NCBI RefSeq assembly: GCF_032854445.1
Contig: NC_088304.1
Location: 13,529,704-13,593,703, forward strand
Direction of reading: 5' to 3'
DNA: 64,000 bases
Source of the DNA: Liolophura sinensis
Lineage: Eukaryota; Mollusca; Polyplacophora; Chitonida; Chitonidae
The translations under genes were made by a program, and so were the position numbers. The notes below the pieces were generated by a model. It saw nothing but the letters and a program-made list of their open reading frames with translations, was not told the DNA's origin and ran no database searches. This document shows positions 37,145 to 49,900 of this stretch, piece after piece (the first letter of the stretch is position 1; each line of letters begins with the position of its first letter).

Positions 37145-37330
37145 GGTGGGTCAATGCCGCCAAACTGCTACGCCAGTGAAGTATCGTACCGAAGACACCA
37201 GACGCGACACCCCAACCCAGTCACATATTATACTTACACCCTCCCTACCAGTCTTGGAGCGCCCCATTTCGCTGGGTTCCATTCTGAAGTGTTCCGTCTC
37301 AGATCGTAAAGTTATCTCCCTTGATTACAG
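37145..37330 (+). CDS. Candidate internal exon upstream of BICDL1
   Basis: The acceptor 'gtcttcttgtggcag' (AG 37143-37144) and the donor 'gattacag|gtgtaa' bracket 186 nt, exactly 62 codons with phase 2 at both ends. The reading is protein-like ('TPVKYRTEDTRRDTPTQSH', 'LTPSLPVLERPISLGSILK'). No acceptor around 37700-37802 matches phase 2 for joining to BICDL1, so the two are not shown to be one transcript. The family is unrecognised and it may be a chance frame. Confidence 0.25.
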
Positions 37331-37624
37331 GTGTAAATTTACCTGGAGTTACTCACCTTTGTTGACAAAAGACCAAGAGCTTTTCTTGCTGGCCACACAC
37401 GTCATCGCGGCTGAGCGAGTCACGAAAACAAACAGGATTTGACCGAGGCAGACAAACAGTTGGATACAAAATCCTCAGGTCATTTTGGCTGGTTGGCTGG
37501 TTTTTGAGTGCACTAAGACACCTGATCTTATCGCTAAAGTCATCGTAGAACGAGAGAGAGAATTCTTTGGATCAATTGTTGATGATGTCGTTGTTGTGTT
37601 GTTGACAAAAGGACTATCACAACA

Positions 37625-37642
37625 ATGGCGGCGGGTTGTTGA
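37625..37642 (+). promoter_or_regulatory. Upstream ORF / YY1-like start element in the BICDL1 leader
   Basis: The sequence 'aacaATGGCGGCGGG' encodes a five-codon upstream ORF (MAAGC, then TGA). The ATGGCGGC core is typical of YY1-type initiator elements at animal transcription starts. A second upstream ATG at 37655 opens a frame ending at 37739. Both precede the proposed start at 37802. Confidence 0.3.
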
Positions 37643-37801
37643 AGCTGAAGGAAAGATGCGGAGGAAATCAGACGCGGAAAAAGTGACTAATTTTGTAGAA
37701 ATCCTAATTTTTACTAAGGCATGTGTTCATGTCGGCTAGTAGAACCGGTATCCGTACGCAAATCACCCGTCCGTCTGGAAGATTTCTACCCCCTGTTAGA
37801 G

Positions 37802-37978
37802 ATGGACGGGTCGACTGACGAGCGGGACCTGGAGGACGATGACATTTACGGTCAGCTGGAACAGAAAGAAAAAGACTTGGTGCTTGCGGCGGAACTAGGC
37901 AAGGCTTTGTTAGAAAAGAACGAAGAACTGACCAGAATTCACGAGCAAACTGTGGAGGAATACAACATCAAAATAGAG
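37802..37978 (+). CDS. BICDL1: BICDL1 exon 1: CC1 box
   Basis: Fifty-nine codons from MDGSTDERDLEDDD to 'EEYNIKIE', ending at 'gag|gtaatt'. 'QKEKDLVLAAELGKALLE' is nearly identical to vertebrate BICDL1 and contains the AAxxG motif for dynein light intermediate chain. Upstream in-frame sequence to ATG 37721 ('VRKSPVRLEDFYPLLE') is plausible protein and may be an N-terminal extension; TAA at 37715 closes the frame. Confidence 0.9.
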
Positions 37979-40900
37979 GTAATTTGAGTTGTACTTTCGT
38001 TATCAGTCTTGGTAGAGGTTTTTTTTCTGTTGTAATTAATTTTTATTCGCATTAATAGAAATATATACCCATACAGTATGGTAATGCATTGTACATTTAT
38101 ATTAATTAATTTCTAATGTTCGTTCAGTTAAATTTAACATTGAGGTCTATTATCAACAGTTTCTGAGGCAGGTAAATATTAGAAATTGTTGATAGTTTAC
38201 ACCTTAAGGTTTAATTTAATTGAACTAAAAGACTTATAAGCAGCCAGTGCGGTCACTGTGAGTTCAAGTCCAGCTCATGCTGGCTTCCTCCCCGGCCGTA
38301 TGTGGGAAAGTCTGTCAGCAACATCTGTATGGTCATGGGTTTCCCCCGGGCTCTGCCCAGTTTCCTCCCACCATAATGCTGTCCGCCGTCGCATAAGTGA
38401 AGTATTCTTGAGTAAGGCGTAAAACACCAATCAAATAAATAAATATATGCAGCCGGTATAATTATACATGTGCACTGAATAGTCCCAAAACAATTAACAC
38501 TGCACTGCATAACACACATGAATCGCATAATATTTCAAATGTCAAACGTAACTGATTCACCATGCATACAGGTATGCCATTGTATGCGGCATTATAGCAC
38601 ATGAGTTTATGTTCATGTATGAATCATCATGTTTATGATATAATGTAGTGTGACCACATGATCGTCAGTTATCATTTAACATGAATAATACACAACCCAC
38701 ATGTAGCTCGCAGTGTAAGGCTTACGCTATTTATGGCTTATACAGGCCTACATCTATTTCTAGCAAGATGTGGTTAATTGCAAAAAGATTGTGACATGAA
38801 CAAAAAAATCCACCACACATTTGACAGGATGTATACTTATATGTAAAAGATGCTGCTGTAATTCTTCAATGTTTTCTCACGTTTGCAAGGTGTTCACTCA
38901 AGCACATTCTGAAGGCATTATTCTGTGTTGACTGATAAAATTATACTCTTTGTGAAGCCCTGACACTGGCCAATCCAACCAATGTAGTTTTGACTCGAGG
39001 GGCAAATTAGAAATGTGCATAAATTGCACTGAAAGTTGCTCTTTTATATTTAAACAGGTTGAGGAATGAGGGTAAATAGGTGGAGACCTGTGTGATTGAT
39101 GTACATGTGTATTTTTTGTTAACTGTAAATGATCTCTGGCTCTGAGTAGGAGGCTGTACATCTTGCATGCCAATACACCCTGGATTATCTCTGAATTTAC
39201 AAAAAAAAGAAAATAGAGCTTTAAAAAGAAAGAGACATGGTGGGTTAAATTGGCCTGCCCTTTGAGTAATGTTGTATGAAGCTAATTAAGAAGGTAAGGT
39301 GTACATGTACCTGTGTGAACCAAGAAAGCTCGGGTTTTAGCCCAAACTCATGGTGCTACTTTTCTAGGTTTGTATAAGGTATAAAATCTCCTAAAATATA
39401 ACCCATGACTTAAGTACCCCTTATTGCCAGATTCTGAGAGTTCTGTGTGTCTTAGGAAATTTGTTTAGAGAACATATCCTTTTGGAAATAAGTCAGTTTC
39501 ACTGTTTTATTTCAGTAATTTTTTATTTATTTGACTCTTGGTCTAAAAAAATGATTTACAATCATTTTTGTTTGTCAAATAATAGCTTGAGATGTCTTTT
39601 ACCTCTAATATCTTTTTTCTTTATTAAATAAGACCATAGATGTTTGTAGTTCGTATACAGATGTATACTATGGTTATCAAAAATGTTTGTAATTTTTCAT
39701 CATTTACATTACTGTATAGATTTCTGTTTTTATTTTAAGCAAAACTTCTCTGGTTGTATAAAATCCCATTAGTAAGTTACCTTGTGTAGTAAGCGATTGT
39801 CTGGTGTTCAGAATGTTTGATTGTCTGAAGAATTCCTGGTAGTTAAAGTTACCTGCAATCAGTCTCTCAACACCCCCAATAAAATAGGTAGTTTGTGACT
39901 TATATTTTGATATACATATCTCCTACATAACACATGTTGAGTGTTCATAATTTTAAATCATACAATGTAAAAAAAAAAAGGCGTTCAGGTCACATTTCCA
40001 GTCTGATTTCCATTAAAACTGGCAGAGTGGACCCCTGTATATTTGGGGTGTAGAATTTTCTACCACCTTCTTTAAGATGTATACACTAATGAACTTTTGG
40101 CAATGGTTCAACTTAGCTAGTTTTTGGTGACCTAGTTGAATTTTAGATTGCTTCTACCGGGTTCTGTTTTAAAAAAATATCTACTACCTGTGAATAAAAG
40201 ATAACTTAAGTCTTTGTATGTGGTTTGCTGGCAATATACCTATTGGCAGTGAGCCAAAACATCTGCTATTGTGAAAGTGACAGGATCATACAGTATATAC
40301 ACAGGTATATGTCACATAAAAAATACACAAATAGATGCATACAACCACATCCACAAATTCAATATAAATATTCCAGGTGTAATCACTGTAGCATGATACA
40401 AGTGTGCTGTGCGAGATGTGTAAAAGCCTAACATACATGTACACATTTTCAGTTGAAAATTTGATACATTTAAGCATGGAGACCTCAGGATATGACCTAA
40501 TATATATAACTTTTTTGATACATTTTAGCAAGAAGGCTTGTTTCAGTATACAACCCAACATACACATTTTAGATACATTTTTGATACATTTTAGCACAAA
40601 GGCTTACTTCACTGTATAGCCTTATATACATTTTTGGTACCTTTTAGCAGGAAGGCATTGTACTATGGTATATAGCCTACCCCAGACATTTTATTGTAAA
40701 GTTTTTATGCTTCACTATATAGCCTAACATGTACAGCCTACCTGACATTTTGTTACATTTTTAGCCAGAAGGGTTACTTCAATATATAGCCTACCTTATG
40801 GGCATTTTTGTTACATTTTTAGCCAGAAGGCTTACTTTAGTACATAGCCTACCTGATGGGCATTTTTGTTACATTTTATCATGCAAGCTGTATACTTCAG

Positions 40901-43900
40901 TATATATCTTGCATGATAAGCTACTTATATAAGCTATATACTTCAGTATATAGCATCAATATAAACATTTCTAATCTTAGCATAAAGCTTATATGCATGA
41001 CCCAACTTTAACCGGGGAGTTCTTGTATGCTTTCCTTTTATAACAGGTAATTTGAAAATTAGGTAATCATATGTTATCATAAGTAGTGGCATGAACATTA
41101 TAACCAGCCCAAAATAAAAGAGGCAACGCTGATAAAATCCAACCGTTGACGGAAAATATGCATAATATAGAGGAGTAATTAACAGGTAAAAAATACCCCC
41201 AAAGAAATTTTGTAGGGCACAATTTTCTTCATTTGGCATAGAAACAAAATCTTTATTTTATACCTCTTTTTAAAATGTCCTTTAATGTACCATATTTGAC
41301 TCACTTTTTGTTTTTTGTTTTGTTTTTTCATGTAAAGCTATGGGCAGAATTATGTGTACTTTATTAATGTCATCTGTATGTACCCAGGTCTATAACAGAG
41401 ATTTTACAACGTAAATGGTTTGGGCTGGGAAGAAAAAATACATAATCCTCTAATCTGCCTTCGGTATGCCAGTATGATCCATGCTGGGCACACATATAGA
41501 AATACACATTTAACTCCACTGGGCTAAAACAAAAAACATTTAGTGCTACAATTTTCTGGGATCTGATTCATGAAGTTTAATATTCTGTCCATGACACGCT
41601 CACGCACACGCACACACACATGCACAGGCACACGCTCAGCTTCCAGAAAGGCAAGGCGTGTGCTGAACCTAATTTTTTGCATCGGGGAAGGAGGAGGGGG
41701 GGGTGCTTGGTCATGTTAAATGTGTGTCCAGCATTAGGTCTGTTTGTGCATGGATTATCAAATCAACCTGGTGTGAATGTTTACATTGGTTGATTAACCC
41801 CCCCAGCTGTATCTATAATTGGATTTGTGCTAATTAATGACACATTTGAGCTATTTATGTATGTATAAAACACCTGGACAAGGTTACTGTTCCTAGATAT
41901 AGTTTACCAATTTCAAGCTTTTTGCATTTTTTTCTTTTTTGATCTCATGTGCAGGAGTATTGTCTCAGGTAGATCTTTCTTTTATTGTAACACATATCAA
42001 GTTGTAGCAGAATTCTAGTCAGGAGTTCTTCTTAGTTCTTCTTTCTCTCTGGTCACACTTGGGAAGGTCTGACAGAAATTCAGTCACCTTTTCCACATCA
42101 ATGACAGTCCTAGCGAATTAAAGACCAGGTGATTTTTTTGTAAGACTGTATCTTATATAGCCTTAAGCATTGTTATCAAGATGTAGAATAATTTAAAAGG
42201 AAAAACAGCAATTAATTAATATACTGTGGTTATTCCGGACAAGGAGTGGGTCCAAATACATCCAAACAGCCACAGGCATTTTTTTCTGATGCACTACAAG
42301 TAACTTTTAAGTCAATTTTTAATCTGAAATAGAAACCAGAGACACATATTTCATTACTTGTGCAGTAGGGCAGGAAGGCTAAATCAGGATCACATGATGT
42401 CACTTTGGAAACAGCTGTGTTTTGAGGATATAGAAAAAAACTTATGCCTGCATGTCAGGTAGGTTAAAATAGAAAACTTGACTGCATTATGATTCACTTG
42501 GGACTGCATTATGATTCACTTGGGACTGCATTATGATTCACTTGGGACTGCATTATGATTCACTTGGGACTGCATTATGATTCACTTGAGACTACATTAT
42601 GATTCACTTGGGACTGCGTTATGATTCACTCGGGACTGCATTATGATTCACTCGGGACTACATTATGATTCACTTGGGACTGCATTATGATTCACTTGGG
42701 ACTACATTATGATTCACTTGGGACTGCATTATGATTCACTTGGGACTGTGTTATGATTCACTCGGGACTGCATTTTTGCTTAATGTAAACTGTAATATCT
42801 GTTATGCAACAGGACAAAGATAAGAAAAAGTGAACTATTTAATGAAAGAAATAAAGACTCTATTTGCAAAGAATGTTTCATGCTCTTTCATTTGATTTTT
42901 GGCATTATTTTTTATGTTTTATTCTCCTTGAAATTTTGAGTGGGATAGATAATTGATTTATTTGATATATAGTGCTGTCCTTTCTTTTAAATATCACTTT
43001 TGTCATTTTCTTGTGTGTTAAGAACATATACCTGTGTATGAATAATGTGTGTACATATATATGTAATATGCTTTAGTGAGACGTTCTGCAATAAATTTGG
43101 TGGCAAATGTACTTTCTCTTTCTGTTTCTTTAGTTAACCTACATTGTATAATTTGTGACTGTACTTAAAATGTAGTAATAACTGTTTTTTGTGTATTCCC
43201 TGACGTCTCTGTACTAAAACAAAAAAAACATGAATTTTTTATTTCTTTGTAATTTTCTCATTTTCTCTTCTTAACAGAGGGCCTTGGTTTTGCCCAGCGT
43301 AGAAGTTAATTTTAATAGGACACATGGCCTCAGTTTGAAAAATTACACGTGTATAAGTGTTATTCTTTAATTGTCGTGAAATGACAAAAGGATATTTCTG
43401 TACATACTTGTACCCACTTACAGCTAGGATGTGTCTGTAAGTCTCGTGAATTCTTCCCTTGAACAATATTTTATGGCATAAAAATTTCACTGAAACCATA
43501 TCTACCCTTGTCAGTTAATTATAATTTAAAAGTTATGTCATCAAGATTGAATCAAGTTTAAAAAATATAGTCCTTTGTTTGTTTCCCAGTAGTTGAATCA
43601 GCTGCATAGGTACATATGATCTCTGTCTGTTATGAATCGGCTGCATAGGTACATATGATCTCTGTCTGTTATGAATCGGCTGCATAGGTACATATGATCT
43701 CCGTGTGTTATGAATCGACTGCATAGGTACATATGATCTCTGTCTGTTATGAATCAGCTGCATAGGTACATATAATCTCCGTCTGTTATGAATCAGCTGC
43801 ATAGATACATATGATCTCCGTCTGTTATGAATCGGCTGCATAGGTACATATGATCTCCGTCTGTTATGAATCGGCTGCATAAGTACATATGATCTCCATC

Positions 43901-46900
43901 TGTTATGAATCGGCTGCATAGGTACATATGATCTCCGTCTGTTATGAATCGGCTGCATAGGTACATATGATCTCCGTCTGTTATGAATGGGCTGCATAGG
44001 TACATATGATCTCCGTCTGTTATGAATCAGCTGCATAGGTACGTATGATCTCCGTCTGTTATGAATCGGCTGCATAGGTACATATGATCTCTGTCTGTTA
44101 TGAATCAGCTGCATAGGTGCATATGATCTCTGTCTGTTATGAATCGGCTGCATAGGTACATATGATCTCCGTCTGTTATGAATCGGCTGCATAGGTACAT
44201 ATGATCTCCATCTGTTATGAATCGGCTGCATAGGTACATATGATCTCTGACTGTTATGGATCAGCTGCATAGGTACATATGATCTCCGTCTGTTATGAAT
44301 CGGCTGCATAGGTACATATGATCTCTGTCTGTTATGAATCGGCTGCATAGGTACATATGATCTCCGTCTGTTATGAATCGGCTGCATAGGTACATATGAT
44401 CTCTGTCTGTTATGAATCGGCTGCATAGGTACATATGATCTCTGTCTGTTATGAATCGGCTGCATAGGTACATATGATCTCTGTCTGTTATGAACATACT
44501 AGTCCTATAGAGCTTGATATTTTAATCAGCACTTTACTTTTGTTAAAAAGGAGCTGACAGTCGTATACAGCCAAAATGTACCTGCTCAAGTGAAAAAAAT
44601 ATGCCTGTCGTGTGATGTCCAGGTAGATAAAATTTAGTTTTAAATGGTTTGATAATTTTAAAAAATTTAATTTTTAAATGGCTGAATTATGAAATCTCTC
44701 TGTCTGTTACCCACAGGAATTAGAACAAGAGAGATACCACCTGAAGTTGAGGCTGGACAATGTCAGTGGGGAATATGACAACACAGTGCGAGAATTGCAG
44801 TGGGACATTACACACTTGCAACAGCAGATGCAGGAGCGGGTGCAGCTGTCGCAGGAATCAGAAAAAGATCGCTGCCAGATCATTCGAGAACTTACCCAGC
44901 AGAATGAACGTCTCACAGAACAGCTCCGAAAGGTATGTCATATGCTAAGGACGTCATTAAAAATATTCTCATCCCGGGGCCTCTGTGGCTGAGTTGGTTT
45001 ATGACCCAGGAGCCTCTCACCAACTTTAAGACCTTATATATGGTATACACCTTTGTGATATGACATCGGGACAATCAAGCAAAATCCTTTTGCAGTATGC
45101 AAAGCTTTACACCATGGGGCAGGGTTAGCCTGCCAATTTTATCATGGTACGGTTCTCAGATTAATAGAGAAAGGTAATAAAACAGGATTTGATTATTCCT
45201 CTGAATTATGTTCATGGGTAAGGTTCGGTGTCAAATATTGGACAAAATAGTGATATTTTGCTGGTACACCTGCATATTGCTTTGTTACAAGGTAATCAAA
45301 TAGCCCTTCCATGTCATTAAACATGTCGTTGTGGTCTAGTTGTTAGAGGGCTAGTGCAGCACAATGACCCTGGAGCTACAAAACTAGAATAAAATAAGTA
45401 AATGGTAAATCAGTGATAAATATGGCAATTAAATGTCATTTTCTGGGTATGAACAAAACAGAAAGGAGATCCTCCTTATAGGAATTGACGGACTACAGTG
45501 ATAACGTGTGTTGTCATGTGGCACATACGTGTGGCCTAGGTGTAAATGTACTGATGTACAGAGTATGTAGCTACACAGCATTCACTGTAGGTCTAAAGTC
45601 TCCTACATCATTACATGTACATGACCACCCAATCAGTATAATCATCTCTCTAACTCGTTATCCTGCCAATCCTATTTCCTTTTGACGCTGGCCCTGACCC
45701 TAGCCCTCACCCTGACGTTGACATGCAGCCAACCTCTACCTTTTTGTTGTCAGTATTTGTAGGAGCTCAGGGTCACGTGGCCAGTTTTAATTATTATTAG
45801 AATTGAAGATATAATGGCCTTGGATTTTCCGGTTGACTGCACCTATCGCTAAACTTGATATCATAGAGGCTGCGTGAGCATATGTGACATTATGCAGTTA
45901 TGCAGCTGTTATGCAATTGGTATGTCTTAGTTGCACGCACCTACAAGTATGTGTTAAAGTATGTGTTAAGATTATCAGTATTATAATCTCTTTTTCATTT
46001 TCCTTAAAACGATACTCTTCATTTTATTGTACGTTTTCATGTGCCGATATCCTTTATTTGACAGTTGAGCTTGCTGTCATTATGTGACCCATAAGGTACA
46101 TGTAAGGCCATTCTTAAAAAGTTGTTTGTTGGGGACAACTCAATCCTATCTGAAAAATAGGCTAGGTCGGTAGGGAAATCTTTTTTTTTATTTATTTTTT
46201 TTTTATTTATTTTTTTTTTATTCGGGCTAATAGGGGTTTGAAAGAAATTAATGTTGAAGAAAATAAAATAACAGAAATTCAGTCTAAAAGTGCAAAAAAA
46301 AAAAAAAACAATAGATAGTTTTTGAATGAACATATTTTGTACAGTGATCTAATTAATTCATCTTAATATTGGCTTTTTTCATGAACATTTGCAACATTGA
46401 CCCTATGGATTCATTCAAATTGAGTTTGAATAAATGGAAAAATCATATATTTTACAAAAAAGACACAAGAAACATAAAATATCAGCATGACATTATATAG
46501 TTTAGTACAGTTTAATAAACATGCATCTCTGCATTTTGACATTGGCATTTTGATGGTTTTGCACATTCATGTACGTTATCTGTTAAAAAAAAATCTTGTT
46601 TACAAAATTTCACCTTTCACTTGGCCTATTTGCTCTAAAATGTTTCATGATATTTTCATATGTCATTTGATTCATTCTTGACAATCGTATAATAGACTGG
46701 ACAAAAATTCCTTGAAACAACAAATTTTAAACAATTGTATATAAATTTTTCTTGTAATCAGAGCAAGAACCCCTCCTCTTGAGCCTCAAAAACAAAACAA
46801 CATATGTAATTTCTGTGATTACCTCCCCTTTGTGCCCCTCATTGGGAGGTTCAGTAACTGAGTATTAAATTAGACACATCAGTCAAGACTTCCACTCCCC

Positions 46901-49900
46901 CCTCTGGGAAGACTTAGTTCATGGGTCTGTCTGACCTAAATCTTAAGAAACCATGGCAATGTAAGCTTGGCTGGTAGAGACACAGATCAGTAGGGCTTTG
47001 AGAGTGAATGAACAGGGTACCCGGTAGGTGATGTAGATACTCCGCATGCCTGCGAGACCATAGTTTATGTTCACAATTGGCTTCCATAGAATCAATAAGA
47101 GTTTTGATGATGCATGTACATATATAGTGGTTACATCTCACTGTTTGGCCTAAAGGTATGTACTTGTTACCAGGATGCTCATTTTAGCACTTCATTATCA
47201 CCTGCTATCCCGGCTACTGTAGGGGCAATGACTCCGGGATCGGGGATACAGGGTGAATGTGCATGGTGAAAGTCGCACAGTGACACTGTCAATTACTAAG
47301 CCTCTATATCGTGCTGATGGATATTATGTCCTGTAGCCACATGCATGCAAGATGAGGAGCTTGACCTGCTACTAGTAAATATGTCCATGCATCTTACTGG
47401 AGTAAGCCTATATGCCATGCAGTCTACATGTGGATAGGCTGATGTATAGTACTAGTTTGGCAAGGCTTAACAGTATACACATCTGGATGTATGTACCAGT
47501 GCCATTTGCATTCACACACGAAGAAATTTTAGTTTTGCAGGGGGTTTTGATTTGAATCACCTTTGATTTTAAGTAAACTCTGTTTTCATTTGATCATTAT
47601 TCAGTCCAAAATTTTAGTCAGTTTTTCGATTTTTTAGAATACCTCATAAGATATTTGGAATGGGCCGTGGCTGAGTGGTTAGTGGTGCTGGTCTTTCAGT
47701 CTCATGGACTCACAAGGTACAAGTTCAATCCCAGCCATGGACAAGGAATGTGTACATTCCCACGCTCTTTCTATGTTCATTGGGCCAGTCTTGCTGACAG
47801 TAAGAGGTTGACAACACTAACATGTTCATTGAAGAACCCTTTACTTTCACCAGTATGATGGGTATGTCACATGTGGGAAAGTTTGTTAGTAGCCTGCCAA
47901 AGGTCGATGGTTTCCTCCACTAATAAAACTAGTCCGAAAACCCCACCTTAGAGAATAATTTCTTTTTTTGTGCCATTTCTTGGTTACTAAAAATGTAAGA
48001 AAAAAATTGTAAAGAATGTCTTTATTATTGCATTTTAAGGCTTTCTCTCTGGTCGTGCGTGTGAAGGTCTGCCAGTAACCTGAGGAGTACTTAAAAAAAA
48101 AAAACAAGCAAATAAATAAATTCTATTTCATTTTGTTTGAGGTACATATTACTTTATGTATACTTGAAGTAGTTTCAGCATAATGACATCTTGATGTGTA
48201 CCTAGGGCCCTTGAAAATGTTATAATTCAATCAGACACATATACGTTCGTGCAGGAACATATATATCAAGAGATGTTTTGACTAACGTTATTGAAATGAA
48301 TTGAGATACAGTATGCCAGGTTTCTGGCTTGTACAGTTACTGTCCAAAACAAATATGAGTTTGTTGTAAAACTGTACATCTTTCACGGTGAGGATAATGG
48401 TAATATCAGACAAACTGAAAATGGTATCAATATCTGAACAACTCCAGTACAATGTCTGTGTGTATGTCAGACAAAAATGACATGAAAGTCTGATTTACTT
48501 GATGCTATATGCTTTGATGTCTACTGGATGTATAGTCATTGTAGACCGTTTATAGGTGTATAGGGAAATGACCTTTTACACTATCATATATGATGTCCGT
48601 AATGAGAGCGTTCCCGCAGTGAAGAGTAATTAATCACATGTATGTATGTACAAGTATAAATGATTGATCCTGCGGTCATGCTGACTTCCTCATCGATCGT
48701 ACATGGGAAGGTCTGCCAGCAACCTGCGGATGGTCATGGTACCCCCCCCCCCACTCCCCCCGCTGTTCCCGGTTTCCTAACACTATAATGGTGGTAATAC
48801 AATCTTGAGTATGGCGTAAAACACCACTCAAATAAATAAATACAATAAAATGATTGATCACAAGTACATGCGTGTTATATCCACACTTTATATACAGTAA
48901 GTGTATGTGATGTACTTGTGTGAAGTTGAGAATGGAATGTGTCCAGGAAAACAGCACTTGCATTGTTTATCTTTGCTGCCGTTTACTGGTATGCCAGCTG
49001 ATATGTAGTGGCTCACCTACATGTACATATGCATGTATAGCCCACTGTGTATAGTTGCTCCCACAGCCGTTCTGATTGTACACCAGCAGAACTATCTAGT
49101 ATCTAGTTTATACTCACCTTTGGCTAATCAGTCCATTAGATATACAGCTGTAAGGTTTTTAGTCAGGTAAGGCAGTTATGTTTGTTACATGTTGAAAACA
49201 ATGAAGATGAGGTACAATGTAATGTAAGGGAAAATAGACATAGTTTTTAGTCAGGTAAGGCAGTTATGTTTGTTACATGTTGAAAATAATGAAGGTGAGG
49301 TACAATGTAATGTAAGGGAAAATAGACATAGTTTTTAGTCAGGTAAGGCAGTTATGTTTGTTACATGTTGAAAATAATGAAGGTGAGGTACAATGTAATG
49401 TAAGGGAAAATAGACATAGTTTTTAGTCAGGTAAGGCAGTTATGTTTGTTACATGTTGAAAATAATGAAGGTGAGGTACAATGTAATGTAAGGGAAAATA
49501 GACATACATGCACTACACGTACTGCACTTTTAGGTAAGAAAGTTATACGTCTTATATGTGTTGAAAATTTGTGCTGAATTAATATATTGATCGAGGTACA
49601 TCTTTCACATCATTTAGTTATACAGGTAAGAAAGTTAGGTTTGAAAAGAAAACTTATGCAAATCAGTGCAGAATGTCTTATGCTTGAAATATTTAGAAGT
49701 ATCTGGTATACGGGCCACATGGGTTGTAAAGTCTTTATGTACTGTGTTTCCATGTTTGTGTGAGACATACATGAATTACAGCAAAATAGTTCAAACAAAA
49801 GACGGACTCAAGCCGCAGCTTGAATAAACCTTATGTACAAAACTAGGGGCCTCCGTGGTTCAGTTGGATAGCGCACTAGCGCAGCATAATGACCCAGGAG

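Larger units (their letters stand above)
37979..44716. other. BICDL1 intron 1
   Basis: A 6.7-kb AT-rich intron with a SINE at 38236, a degenerate 60-bp array near 40.4-40.96 kb, a dispersed repeat at 41120-41305, a 22-bp array and the 39-bp array. Nothing else recognised. Confidence 0.7.

Noticed and set aside
40943-41239. 98-codon minus frame with hydrophobic segments
   Set aside because: Falls in dispersed repeat E; not retained in its other copy.
43533-44465. 310-codon minus-strand open frame
   Set aside because: Lies almost wholly in a 39-bp satellite; a second frame is equally open and there is no splice or start support.
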